Counted from the stretch's first letter, positions 45,512 to 54,575 are shown. The stretch: 54,896 nucleotides of DNA from Gammaproteobacteria bacterium (GCA_013152545.1 JAADGF010000042.1:1-54896); one strand, 5' to 3'. The notes: generated from the letters alone by a model not told the origin. A program made the numbers and translations.

Positions 45512-46075
45512 TTACAACAAACGCTTGCGAAATGAGCTGGATAAAACAACTTTGGTGTTTTTGTCTGGTCCCCAGCCAATGGCAACAACACGAAAAGCGT
45601 ATTGCCGTAAGTCAGGGTCAGTAAAGTTAAGGGGTGGTTCGCCGACTCGCCCAACGTATTCAATGAGGTATCTTGGTGCGCCAGGAATTAAATTAGCATC
45701 ATTTGGGAAGGTTGTTAATGTCGTCACCGCCTGACTGTTACTGATAGTCCAGGCGCTGCTGGTATTGGTGTCCCAGTTTAAGGACGATGCGCTGGTGGCA
45801 CTATTGTATCGTTCAGCTACACCCGTGAATTTTTGTACTACATCATCATGTATGCCAACGTTAGCGGTGTTGTCTAACCAGGCTTCGGCAGCTTTAAGGG
45901 CTGTTTCCGCTGCTTGGTGCGCTAAATTTTTTTGTCGCGTATTCGATGACATTTTTTCTTCCATGACAGTGGAATTTAATGCTGTCACTGCCAGTATTGT
46001 CATGACCAGTAACAGCAATAAGCTGGTGATTAGTATCGAGCCGTTAGATTGTGTGAGAGGCGGTTGTTGTTTCAT
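45512..46075 (-). CDS. pilX: Minor pilin PilX-like, copy 2
   Basis: A 187-residue minor pilin. Leader MKQQPPLTQSNG12, cleaved before SILITSLLLLLVMTILAVTA, without Glu at +5 as in other PilX. The motif ALNSTVMEEKMSSN and QKNLAHQAAETALKAAEAWL belong to the PilX family. Its ATG overlaps the pilW copy 2 stop by 4 bp. It shares only the N-terminal helix and E-K-M motif with the copy 1 paralogue, so the duplication is old or the operons have separate origins. Confidence 0.87.
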   Translation of the reverse strand: MKQQPPLTQSNGSILITSLLLLLVMTILAVTALNSTVMEEKMSSNTRQKNLAHQAAETALKAAEAWLDNTANVGIHDDVVQKFTGVAERYNSATSASSLNWDTNTSSAWTISNSQAVTTLTTFPNDANLIPGAPRYLIEYVGRVGEPPLNFTDPDLRQYAFRVVAIGWGPDKNTKVVLSSSFRKRLL

Positions 46076-47043
46076 GCGGGTGCTCTGTTTCTCAGACGAA
46101 TTGTCGTGGTAAAGGTTTTTCTTAATAAGCCATCACCATTGTCGGGATTGATGATCATGTTCACGCTGTTTAGTACAAAAGTTATGCGAACACTGATTAC
46201 GTTGTTCCAATCAGTGACATCATCAGCATTAACATATTGCTCAGCAATAACAGGTGTGCTGGTGCTGCCAATGCCATATTGAATTTGCAAGTCCTCTACC
46301 CCTTCGACCAGTTCTCCACCGGGTGTGATAAAAAGGGACGTTGTGTTGCGTTCTGAACTACTTGGTCGTAGCTGGTAGCTGGTAGTGCCTACACGGTAGA
46401 TTTTTGCAGCGGAGGCTGATGGTGATCCAAATATTCGTTGCAAATCATCGGTGCCGTTGGATTGGCCTTCGTTTACGCCAGTAGTGGCATTCACGAAGGC
46501 AGTATGTTCGATGATGCCGTTTACTCCGGGCTCGTTAGTAATCATAAACACAGCGGTGTCTGCGCAGTCGCTCACGGCGACAATGTCCCATTGCTGTAGC
46601 GAATTGTAATTAATATGAGTGGCGTCCAATTGCAGTGCTGCCACCTGACTGAGCATTGGTGCACTCACGGGAACGGCCGTAACCTCTGAGGCGCGCCGGA
46701 TACTGATAGCATCTGGATTGCCCGCACCCCCTTCAGTGCCAATCAGGGCTTCTACATAATGGTAATTAGCACTTTGATCCGTCAGGGTGTTGACCACGTG
46801 ACCGATGGAATCCAGGCATCCCAAATAACCCGAAGCGCTGATGTCGCGGATCATAAGGTCGGTGATCAATCTGGCGTTTTCTTGTATATGCGTTAAGGCC
46901 TGTTGAATATTGTAAGACTGCTTGGTGCTTTGAAATATCTGCAATACGCCAGCGAGCAGTAACAGGCTTATTGTCAGAGCCACCAGGATTTCAATGAGTG
47001 TAAAGCCCATGGGCGGCTGGTGTGTTTTGATGCGACTGTTCAT
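46072..47043 (-). CDS. pilW: Minor pilin PilW-like, copy 2
   Basis: A 323-residue minor pilin. Leader MNSRIKTHQPPMG13, cleaved before FTLIEILVALTISLLLLAGV with Glu at +5. The QIFQSTKQSYNIQQAL and MIRDISASGYLGC segments match PilW. I start at the ATG 47041-47043, 41 bp after the pilV stop. An in-frame TTG at 47142 would add 33 residues and overlap pilV, with no family similarity. Its end overlaps pilX by 4 bp. Confidence 0.87.
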   Translation of the reverse strand: MNSRIKTHQPPMGFTLIEILVALTISLLLLAGVLQIFQSTKQSYNIQQALTHIQENARLITDLMIRDISASGYLGCLDSIGHVVNTLTDQSANYHYVEALIGTEGGAGNPDAISIRRASEVTAVPVSAPMLSQVAALQLDATHINYNSLQQWDIVAVSDCADTAVFMITNEPGVNGIIEHTAFVNATTGVNEGQSNGTDDLQRIFGSPSASAAKIYRVGTTSYQLRPSSSERNTTSLFITPGGELVEGVEDLQIQYGIGSTSTPVIAEQYVNADDVTDWNNVISVRITFVLNSVNMIINPDNGDGLLRKTFTTTIRLRNRAPA

Positions 47044-47084
47044 GGAATGAGTTACCTGTAATGCTGGTCGAAAGCAATAATGAG

Positions 47085-47609
47085 TCAAGGGAGAAATTCC
47101 AGAATGAAACACGCCATGTCTAATTGTGGGTCGTTGCTGCAATTGGTGCCAGTGACGCCTGTGCGTGCCTCATCCCAAAAAACCGTAATAGTAAAAATGC
47201 CGGTGCCATTCAGGCTAACCATTCCCTGGCCACCTGGTAAGGTGTTGGGTATGGAAAAATCGGAGGCAGCGTTTGACCATTGATAAGCATCATGCGAGGC
47301 GGTATCGGCAGCTGAGCACGGGGTTCCAGCGTTTATGCAATCTGGAATGGTTTCTACAAGCGCGTCGATACTGTTAACTGCATCGTAATGGCCAGCGGTA
47401 ACGCCAACCAGGTTTGCCCGCATACGGTCTGCCATATCAAATGCCAGTAGTGATGCCTGGGTTTTTAAATAGGATTTATGACTTTGTTGAATGCCTGTTG
47501 TTTGTAATCCTGCCATTCCCAGCAGACCAACAGAGATGACCAGCACAGAGACCATGACCTCAATCAGGGTGAATCCGCTATTCGGGTTCTGTAATAAGTG
47601 ACGTTTCAT
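47085..47609 (-). CDS. pilV: Minor pilin PilV-like, copy 2
   Basis: A 174-residue minor pilin. Leader MKRHLLQNPNSG12, cleaved before FTLIEVMVSVLVISVGLLGM with Glu at +5, then AGLQTTGIQQSH, the PilV pattern. C-terminal Cys pairs (CINAGTPC, CSNDPQLDMAC) are likely to form disulphides. It lies 128 bp after fimT copy 2. Confidence 0.87.
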   Translation of the reverse strand: MKRHLLQNPNSGFTLIEVMVSVLVISVGLLGMAGLQTTGIQQSHKSYLKTQASLLAFDMADRMRANLVGVTAGHYDAVNSIDALVETIPDCINAGTPCSAADTASHDAYQWSNAASDFSIPNTLPGGQGMVSLNGTGIFTITVFWDEARTGVTGTNCSNDPQLDMACFILEFLP

Positions 47610-47737
47610 TGTGCAACTGCCTTTTGTTCAATCGTACTTGTGTTCATGATACTTACCGGTTTGGTTTAATGTCGATTGTTACGCAAATGTGTTTGTGCTG
47701 GGGCGTAAAGTGTCTTTAGAGGCCGACAGCATAGCGT

Positions 47738-48322
47738 TCATACATTGCAACTTTTAGCTGCCCTGATCGTGGCGTTAACACCAATATCAGTTGCAGACAG
47801 ACTGCGAATGCTGCCAGTGGTGGATATGGTGATTGCACGGGCAAAGTCACCCCAGGCGCGTGAATCGCAAAGTATCAATGTGGACTGATTTGAGTTAATT
47901 GCAACACCACCGATCTGTTGGGCAAACCCGGAGCCTGCATACGAAATAATGTTTGCCACGTCGGTTTGTCCATCAATAGTAATGTTACCCGGCAAAGGGT
48001 TTTGTGCTCGCAACAGTATTTCCCCGGGTGCCTGGCGTGTGCCATTACCGTTGCTATCGACGAAAACAATCCAGCCTTGCTCCCAACCATTAGCATTTGT
48101 GCAGTTCACCAGGTCAGTGCTTTTACAAACGGTGACCCGTTCGCCGCGTTTAACGGCTTCACTTCGTGCTAAATTGAGGGTAGTGACAAAGTTATGTACT
48201 GCTGTGGACATGCGATTATTTTGTATGAAGTTCTGAAAGCTAGGGACGGAGGCAGTGGTGATGATAGCCGCAATGGAAAGGGTGACGATTAATTCAATAA
48301 GGGTAAAACCATGTTGCTTCAT
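47738..48322 (-). CDS. fimT: Minor pilin of the FimT/GspH family, copy 2
   Basis: A 194-residue minor pilin with a short leader MKQHG5, cleaved before FTLIELIVTLSIAAIITTAS; Glu at +5. FVTTLNLARSEAVKRGERVT and GWEQGWIVFVDSNGNG are GspH/FimT hallmarks, and the protein ends with two Cys in the last third. First gene of the copy 2 minor-pilin operon. The short leader distinguishes it from copy 1 (15 residues). 711 bp separate it from pilE. Confidence 0.87.
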   Translation of the reverse strand: MKQHGFTLIELIVTLSIAAIITTASVPSFQNFIQNNRMSTAVHNFVTTLNLARSEAVKRGERVTVCKSTDLVNCTNANGWEQGWIVFVDSNGNGTRQAPGEILLRAQNPLPGNITIDGQTDVANIISYAGSGFAQQIGGVAINSNQSTLILCDSRAWGDFARAITISTTGSIRSLSATDIGVNATIRAAKSCNV

Positions 48323-49033
48323 GCGATTACAACCTGTCTGCTACTGAGTGATTATCCTAACTGGGATCTAGTATGCCGTACTACTTAGTTAATACGTAAG
48401 TGAAATCGTGATCAACGGTATAATCGGCCGATGAGCGGTACAAAAAACGTACAAAATGACTGAGGCAATTACTAATAGAGGTATTTAAGACAATTATAAT
48501 TAACAATGACTTGGATGGTTTTTTGCTAGATTAAAACGGGGTGGTAAGTGAAGTCTGTAAAGTTAAGTGATTGTTTTTTTGATACTTCGCCTAGAATTTG
48601 GTTGCGGGTATAGTATTAACCTAATTCAATCTGTTGAGCGCTTAGCAAGTTGCACTACACTTTATTTTTGAAACAATTGAAAGATTGTGTTTTTACCCGC
48701 TTCACTTACAGGGTGAGCACACTAAAACGCCTCGGGTATATATGCTGTCCAACTGATGATTTTAAGTTCGAAGCATAGAGGTCAATGCGAATTAGGTTTC
48801 CGGCAGTGTTGGCATGTTCAGGTCGAGGCAAAATGCGGGAGACAGTACGTCTATTGTGAGTTTTAATGCTTGATGAATGGACTAACACAGGCTCGGCTCG
48901 CCGGGTTATATCCTCATTCTTTAAGTTGTTTATTTGCAACAACAAACCTCAGGTTTTGTCTGACGCTTTTTCAGACACAGCAGGCTGTATTTAATTGAGA
49001 ATGCCCTTGGTTGTTTGCGGTTTTTTTATTTTT
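48323..49033. other. Long gap between pilE and fimT copy 2
   Basis: 711 bp without a convincing gene. A 79-codon minus frame (48706-48945) shows no family similarity and a weak start. The region should contain the promoter of the minor-pilin operon; no sigma-54 box (TGGCA-N7-TGC) is seen. Confidence 0.45.
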
Positions 49034-49471
49034 TTACCAGCAATTAGTTTGGGCTACGTTACTGCTGTTTGCAGCACTCTTTGCGCCAGTTTGGTCCAAG
49101 GTGAATGTGGCACACTGGGTGTCGTTTGCTTGGGTGCTGTTCGGTGTAGCTGTCAGAGTATAGGTTGTGGCGGTTTGGGTTGTTGCGGTAATCGTGTAAA
49201 ATTGTTCATCGGACAAAACGCCAGCGGTAAAGTCTGTGCAGCCAGCACCCGCCGCATAGGAACTGTTGTCACTAAAGCAGCGCTCCAATATTTGTGCGGT
49301 TTGCATTAATGAAATTTTTGCGTCGGAGCGACGGGTTTTTTGCACTTGTTCAGAATAGGAAGGTATAATGAACATGGCCAAAATACCCAAGATGGCGATA
49401 ACGATTAATACTTCGACCAAGGTAAAACCATTGCTGATTTTGCTTGCGGTATATTTGATGGATTTGCACAT
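49034..49471 (-). CDS. pilE: Type IV minor pilin PilE-like
   Basis: A 145-residue minor pilin. Leader ends S-N-G15, cleaved before FTLVEVLIVIAILGILAMFI, with Glu at +5. SYSEQVQKTRRSDAKISLMQ and two Cys pairs (ERCFSDNS, GAGC ... TNCW near the C-terminus) match PilE. The annotated frame can start at TTG 49481-49483; I prefer ATG 49469-49471, which gives a 15-residue leader. It is transcribed towards fimT copy 2 on minus, but the 711-bp gap suggests its own unit. PilA or another pseudopilin is the alternative. Confidence 0.85.
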   Translation of the reverse strand: MCKSIKYTASKISNGFTLVEVLIVIAILGILAMFIIPSYSEQVQKTRRSDAKISLMQTAQILERCFSDNSSYAAGAGCTDFTAGVLSDEQFYTITATTQTATTYTLTATPNSTQANDTQCATFTLDQTGAKSAANSSNVAQTNCW

Positions 49472-50145
49472 ATTAATTAACAACCTGGGGCTACTTTACG
49501 GTAATCCATGACTATATGCTTTTAGCGTTTCGGGCGCAATGGGTATATCGGGGCTTACCGCCTTGTAATTCCCAAAACGTTGCTTAAATAATCTTCATTT
49601 GATTTTGCTTTATGTCGTTTTTTTGTTTCACGCTTGCGTGTCGTGCTCATATTACACCGTAACCCATAATACGATAACGACTATCCTCCTTGGGTTTGTT
49701 GGTCATAAACGGCGTACGACCTATTACTGAATGTTGTCTGGCAGCGCAATTTCAATTGTCAGCGATCACCACCACTCAAGATGTCCACCGTTATTGCTAT
49801 GTTGTGCCTGTGTCTGAAACGTAGTAATGCGACAGCGGCGTATTTCGATACGGTTATGATCGAGATTCAGTATTTTCATACTGGGGATTTCGACAGATAT
49901 TTTTATAACACATTGATAATCGTTAGTTTATTTTTATCAACCAGGCTCTAAACGTGAACAAGCAATAATAACGCTATAATTCGAATTTTCGCATCAATTT
50001 ATGCAGTTTTTGTGAACTATTACCATATCGCTTAGTTTTTATTCCCACGTTATCCATTCTATGCAACACTTTCTCCTCAATGCGTTAATAAGCGGCGAGT
50101 GATATCGTCAGGGAGCAACTCAATGGGCAGCTCAAGGAGAAATTA
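49472..50145. other. Divergent gap between pilE and vgrG
   Basis: 674 bp that hold the pilE upstream region, a candidate 31-codon ORF on minus (49555-49650) and the vgrG leader. No clear promoter boxes. The vgrG ribosome-binding site AAGGAG lies at 50133-50138. Confidence 0.5.
49555..49650 (-). CDS. Candidate 31-residue basic small protein
   Basis: The frame runs ATG 49648-49650 to TAA 49555-49557 and reads MSTTRKRETKKRHKAKSNED, then YLSNVLGITRR. It is Lys/Arg-rich with a plausible soluble helix. The ribosome-binding site is weak (ACGGTG). It lies upstream of pilE on the same strand, so it may be a leader peptide or chance. I do not recognise it. Confidence 0.3.
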   Translation of the reverse strand: MSTTRKRETKKRHKAKSNEDYLSNVLGITRR

Positions 50146-52254
50146 ATGGATAGACTCATGGGTAACACCGCGTTATTGATTTTTGAAATTAAAGGCGTAA
50201 CGTCCTCTTTTCGGGTGGTTCAGTTTCAGGGTACCGAAGCGCATTCTACGTTATATGACTACACAGTCCAGCTGATCTGTAACAGCACCAAGCCGCGCAT
50301 CCCTGCCGCCGATGTGCTAGCGCAATCTGCCACTCTCACTGTGCTTGACGAGCAGGGCGACGCTGAGCGCTATATTCACGGTGCAGTGGTGAGCTTTACC
50401 CAAGGTGAGGAAAACCAGCGCTGGGTACATTACACTCTGATTTTACGCCCGCAAGTGTGGCGTTTAACGTTGCGTCAGGATTGCCGGATTTTTCAACAGC
50501 AAACCGTACCGGATATCATTAAAGCCGTACTGCAAGGTGCCGGCATACCCGCCGAAAATTACCGTTTGGCCTTGTATCTTGATTATGAACCGCGTAACTA
50601 TTGTGTCCAATACCAGGAGTCTGATTTTGACTTTATTGCACGCTTGATGCGGGAAGAGGGCATTTTTTATTTCTTTGAACATGGTGCAGAGCAGCATGTC
50701 ATGGTCGTCAGCGATGCTTACCACATTCACAGTGATATCTTGGCCCCAACTGATATTCGTTATCATCACCCAACAGGGCTGGCGTCAGAAACAGACAGTA
50801 TTTATCCATTCACGTTGACCGAGTTAATTCAGAGTGGCCAGGTTAGCCTCAGCGATTTTAATTTTGAAAAGCCCGCGCTGAATTTACAGACTAGCCAGCA
50901 ACATGCCGTTGACCAGGACCTGGAAGTCTATGACTATCCAGGGCGCTACCCTTACCCGGAGTCAGGTAGCCGCTACGCTAATGTGCGCCTGGAAGGGCTG
51001 CAAGTACAGCGTAACCTGACCAACGGCAGCAGTGATTGCCGGCGTCTCGTGGCCGGACACCGCTTTACGCTGAATCAGCATCCGCAGGCTGATATGAATC
51101 AACGCTATGTAGTAACGGCGGTTAGCATTTTGGCCAAACAACCCCAAGTGCTGGGGGAAGAAGCTGATGATGGCGGCTCCTATTACCAGGTCGATTTTCA
51201 ATGCATTCCGGCTGAGCTTCCGTATCGCGCGGCTGATGACCCCAATAAACCCAAGCCAGTGATTACCGGAGTACAAACCGCCATTGTGGTAGGACCACCC
51301 GGCGAGGAAATCTATGTGGATGAATACGGTCGGGTCAAAGTGCAGTTTCATTGGGATCGCAACGGACAACATAATGAACACAGCTCATGCTGGATTCGGG
51401 TTTCTCAGGGCTGGGCTGGTGTCGGTTGGGGCGCGATAGCGATTCCGAGGATCGGTCAGGAAGTGATTGTGGATTTTGTTAACGGTGACCCCGATCGGCC
51501 GATTATTACCGGGCGTGTCTATCACGCGACCAATGTAGCACCTTACCCGTTACCCGCCAACAAGACTCGCATGAGCATTCAGTCCAAAACCCACAAAGGC
51601 GAGGGTTTTAATGAATTGCGCTTTGAAGACGAAAGCGGCCTCGAACAGGTTTTTCTGCACGGCCAGAAAGACCAGGATATTGTTATTGAGAATGATTGCC
51701 GGGAACACATCAAGCATGACCGTCATTTGCGTACCGACAACGATCGTACCGAAGAAATTAGTAACGACAGCTCATCCAAGGTTGACCGGGACCGAACCGA
51801 GGCGACAGGACGAAAATTGAGCCAGACCATCGGTGAAGCGCATGTCATACAAGTGGGTAACAACTACCACCTCAAGACAGGTGATACCCAGTATATGCAA
51901 TCGGGCAAACAAATTGTCATTGAAAGCGGCGAAGAGCTAACCATCCGCTCATCGGGCGGGTTTATTAAAATTGATGCTTCCGGCATTACGATCCAAGGCA
52001 AAGTGGTCAATATCAACACTGGTGGCAGTCCTGGCATCGGTCTGCCAGTGCAGGCCAACATTGCCAACGCCGCAGTGTTGGCTACCGGCGGCGCGGTATC
52101 TGAACTGGTAGCTCCTCCAGCTACCGAGCAACAAGCCCTGGAGCTTGATAACAATTTACCATCGTTTACCCCAAATCCACCGGTTTCAAAACTGTCAGAC
52201 GCGGTTCAACAAGCTGCCCAGCAGGGGTTGCCCAGCATTCCTTTGAGTGGATGA
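50146..52254 (+). CDS. vgrG: VgrG (TssI) type VI secretion spike protein
   Basis: A 702-residue T6SS spike subunit; a trimer sits on the Hcp tube and carries effectors. The N-terminal gp27-like part (about 10-370) contains YTVQLICNSTKPRIPAADVL, ERYIHGAVVSFTQGEE, YCVQYQESDFDFIARLMREE, and EGIFYFFEH, all family marks. The gp5-like OB fold and needle follow (about 385-640: DEYGRVKVQFHWDRNG, GWGAIAIPRIGQEVIVDFVN, GDPDRPIITGRVYH). The C-terminal needle repeat (SGKQIVIESGEELTIRSSGG) ends in a 60-residue flexible tail without effector domain, so it is a carrier. Start ATG with AAGGAG. It heads a cargo operon with DUF4123, unknown, PAAR and effector genes. Confidence 0.93.
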   Translation: MDRLMGNTALLIFEIKGVTSSFRVVQFQGTEAHSTLYDYTVQLICNSTKPRIPAADVLAQSATLTVLDEQGDAERYIHGAVVSFTQGEENQRWVHYTLILRPQVWRLTLRQDCRIFQQQTVPDIIKAVLQGAGIPAENYRLALYLDYEPRNYCVQYQESDFDFIARLMREEGIFYFFEHGAEQHVMVVSDAYHIHSDILAPTDIRYHHPTGLASETDSIYPFTLTELIQSGQVSLSDFNFEKPALNLQTSQQHAVDQDLEVYDYPGRYPYPESGSRYANVRLEGLQVQRNLTNGSSDCRRLVAGHRFTLNQHPQADMNQRYVVTAVSILAKQPQVLGEEADDGGSYYQVDFQCIPAELPYRAADDPNKPKPVITGVQTAIVVGPPGEEIYVDEYGRVKVQFHWDRNGQHNEHSSCWIRVSQGWAGVGWGAIAIPRIGQEVIVDFVNGDPDRPIITGRVYHATNVAPYPLPANKTRMSIQSKTHKGEGFNELRFEDESGLEQVFLHGQKDQDIVIENDCREHIKHDRHLRTDNDRTEEISNDSSSKVDRDRTEATGRKLSQTIGEAHVIQVGNNYHLKTGDTQYMQSGKQIVIESGEELTIRSSGGFIKIDASGITIQGKVVNINTGGSPGIGLPVQANIANAAVLATGGAVSELVAPPATEQQALELDNNLPSFTPNPPVSKLSDAVQQAAQQGLPSIPLSG

Positions 52255-52295
52255 TCAACGAGCGATAATGCTCAATAACGATTAAAGATAACGTA

Positions 52296-52985
52296 ATGAA
52301 CGAGCAGATACAAACATCAACAGCAGCGGCAAGTGCCTCAACAACTATAACAGCCACAACAACATCGCCCACCCAGCCCTTGTGGGAGGTGCTCACGGCA
52401 GGGCATAACCTGCCACTGTATGGTCTTGCTGATGGTGCCGCCAATGCTTATATTCACGCGCATTTGCAAGTTCATCATGTTCCGCATCTGGCGCTCTATA
52501 CTGATAAAGGTTTACCCCAGGAGCAATCTCCCTGGTTATTTCCTCTCAGGCAACAAGAGACTTTCAGCGAATGGTATTTGCAGGAAAGTCCGGCGCAATA
52601 CTGGGGGATATTGCTGGCAACCCCGCTGCCACTTGTCGAATTGGCAGAACACTTGCGAGACTATCTCACCATGCAGGACGAGCAAGGTAAACTGCACCTG
52701 ATGCGTTTTTATGACCCAAGAGTGATCAAAGCCTATCTTGATGCGCTCAGCGACGAACAACGACAAGGCTTTTTCAAACCCGGAATACAACTGTGGGCCG
52801 ATGCGCCGGGGCAGGCGCAAACGTTGCTGCATTACCAAGAAGACAATAGTCAAGAAGGCAATAGCCAGCCAAACCACAGCCAAGAAGACAACAGCCACTA
52901 TCGTCGGACCCCTATTGACCTGCGCACTAAAGCGCAAGCCCCGGAAGACGTACAATCCTGTGGCGAGGGAGACTGCGCATGCTAA
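52296..52985 (+). CDS. DUF4123 T6SS effector adaptor/chaperone
   Basis: A 229-residue cytosolic protein of the DUF4123 (Tap/TEC) family that loads effectors onto VgrG. The core (about 28-160) contains LPLYGLADGAANAYIHAHLQ, ESPAQYWGILLATPLPLVEL and LMRFYDPRVIKAYLDALSDE, the last being a typical DUF4123 block. After it (about 188-206) comes a Q/N/S/E-rich tract made of repeated E-D-N-S-Q-like units and then a Cys-rich end (CGEGDCAC). It lies 41 bp after vgrG, and its end overlaps the next gene by 7 bp. The effector it serves is probably the PLD protein downstream. Confidence 0.87.
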   Translation: MNEQIQTSTAAASASTTITATTTSPTQPLWEVLTAGHNLPLYGLADGAANAYIHAHLQVHHVPHLALYTDKGLPQEQSPWLFPLRQQETFSEWYLQESPAQYWGILLATPLPLVELAEHLRDYLTMQDEQGKLHLMRFYDPRVIKAYLDALSDEQRQGFFKPGIQLWADAPGQAQTLLHYQEDNSQEGNSQPNHSQEDNSHYRRTPIDLRTKAQAPEDVQSCGEGDCAC

Positions 52986-53815
52986 CGTTCACCCAGGCAC
53001 AATTAAACACCTTTCAGGCCAGCTGGCAGGTGGAACAGCTACAGGCACAATTACCCAATGTGATGCCCCAACTTGCCAAGAAACACCCCAGTTTCTACGC
53101 CACAAACAAAGACGCGCAACATTACTACTATGGCAGGCAACTGATCGAGAAAGCAGTATTATATGGCTACACGAATATTACATACATACAACAGCTGCTT
53201 GATCTGGAATACGGTGCTCGTAAACGCCTATACGCACAAACCGTCATACAACCACTTTATCAGGCACGCTGGCTAACACCCCAGGACCGCATCAATAATA
53301 TTCAATATCAAATTGCTCTGAAAAAACCGGCAGATCACCACCGTGTTTCGCTTTATTGCCTGCTGGATGATTACCCACGGCCGATGCGATGCAAGGATAT
53401 TGCTCTACAGGCCCTGGCAGCCTACTCAAATGACGCGCAGGCGCAGTACCTTCAACTATTACGGCAAGCACTCTACCATGCGTTGTTACAGGCTCAGTTA
53501 AAAGACAAGCGTCACACCGACTCAGGCTGGCAGGCTTGGCAGAGCGATTGGCAACAAGCCTTAATCGGTATCGAACACCCCGGTTATCAACGCCGCATTC
53601 AACTGCAACCGGCCGACAATAAGACCATGCGGATCGAGATGGATGACAGCAGCGATATTTCGCTACTCAAGTTACACATACCCGATCAACTCAGCGACGC
53701 ACAACACACTAGGCTGAATGACGCCTTGCACGCCTGGGCGCTGGATTTATTGCAAGTGGAACCCATGCGGGCGTTGTTTGCCTCGGAAAAAGTAATAAAC
53801 GAGACCGATAAATAG
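52979..53815 (+). CDS. Unknown protein of the T6SS cargo operon, 278 residues
   Basis: I do not recognise this protein. It has 278 residues, no signal peptide or membrane span, and is rich in Gln, Ala, Leu and Tyr. The N-terminal half is helical (AQLNTFQASWQVEQLQAQLP, IEKAVLYGYTNITYIQQLLD). The middle contains RVSLYCLLDDYPRPMRCKDI. The C-terminal part (about 200-278) looks beta-rich then helical. The start ATG overlaps the DUF4123 stop, GGGAG lies upstream, and the stop is 9 bp before the PAAR start, so translation is coupled to both. In cargo operons this slot often holds an additional adaptor or an immunity protein. Function by position only. Confidence 0.7.
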   Translation: MLTFTQAQLNTFQASWQVEQLQAQLPNVMPQLAKKHPSFYATNKDAQHYYYGRQLIEKAVLYGYTNITYIQQLLDLEYGARKRLYAQTVIQPLYQARWLTPQDRINNIQYQIALKKPADHHRVSLYCLLDDYPRPMRCKDIALQALAAYSNDAQAQYLQLLRQALYHALLQAQLKDKRHTDSGWQAWQSDWQQALIGIEHPGYQRRIQLQPADNKTMRIEMDDSSDISLLKLHIPDQLSDAQHTRLNDALHAWALDLLQVEPMRALFASEKVINETDK

Positions 53816-53824
53816 GAGATGCTT

Positions 53825-54559
53825 ATGCCAGGTGCCGCCAGAAAAGGGGACATGGGTTCCGCCCACAAAAAATGCTATCCGCCCAGCCCCTCAATAGAAG
53901 GCAGCGGTGATGTTTTTATCAACGGCCAGCCGGCGATGCGGGTGGGCGATGCCTATGCGGTGCACGGCTGCAACGGCTGTAAACCCCATGAACGCAAAGC
54001 CAGCCAAGGCTCAGGCACCGTCAACATCAATGGCAAGCCCGCCGTCAGAGTCGGCGATGCCATTGATTGCGGCGGCACGGCGCAGACCGGCTCATCCAAT
54101 GTTAATATTGGTGATAGCAGCTGGAGTGGCAAAGCCTTTGATCCGATCAAACCCAAAATGCAATTACTGCTTACGATGGTGCCCGGCAGCAATCAGCACC
54201 CCTATGCCCATGAGCCCTATAAGCTTTATAAAGATGGTGGCTTGATAAAACAAGGCTTAACGGATGAAAACGGCTTGATCGAATTTGAATACGAGCCACC
54301 CTGGACCAGTCAACTGAAAGTCGAAACCGACCTGGAGGATTATATCTATAACCCCAGTGCCTTACTGCCCCCCGAATCGGAAACGGGCGTCAAACAACGT
54401 ATGGACTTACTGGGATTCTATGAAGATCCCGATTTAGGTAACGCCACCCAAGACAGCGGCCAACAACGCTACGAACATTTTCAGGGCATCTATTCCGAAG
54501 ATACCAGTGCTGATGTCAATGATGAACTCACCAAACGCATAAAATCGGTAATGCCATAG
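53825..54559 (+). CDS. PAAR spike-tip protein with C-terminal transthyretin-like domain
   Basis: A 244-residue T6SS tip protein. The PAAR domain (about 2-100) caps the VgrG spike and binds zinc; it shows PGAARKGDMGSAH, GDVFINGQPAMRVGDAYAVH, and GTVNINGKPAVRVGDAIDCG with Cys/His ligands. The extension (about 110-165: YKLYKDGGLIKQGLTDENGL, IEFEYEP) reads like a beta-sandwich transthyretin-like domain, known to bind effectors when attached to VgrG. The rest (165-244) is acidic and variable. The ATG 53819 directly follows AGGAG with no spacing, so the ATG at 53825 is the likely start. It lies 9 bp after the unknown gene and precedes the effector. Confidence 0.85.
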   Translation: MPGAARKGDMGSAHKKCYPPSPSIEGSGDVFINGQPAMRVGDAYAVHGCNGCKPHERKASQGSGTVNINGKPAVRVGDAIDCGGTAQTGSSNVNIGDSSWSGKAFDPIKPKMQLLLTMVPGSNQHPYAHEPYKLYKDGGLIKQGLTDENGLIEFEYEPPWTSQLKVETDLEDYIYNPSALLPPESETGVKQRMDLLGFYEDPDLGNATQDSGQQRYEHFQGIYSEDTSADVNDELTKRIKSVMP

Positions 54560-54575
54560 GAGTGCATAAAAGAAT

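Noticed and set aside
48706-48945. 79-codon minus-strand ORF between pilE and fimT
   Set aside because: No family resemblance and no ribosome-binding site; may be a chance frame.
49472-49760. Sigma-54 promoter for pilE
   Set aside because: No TGGCA-N7-TGC pair was found in the upstream region.
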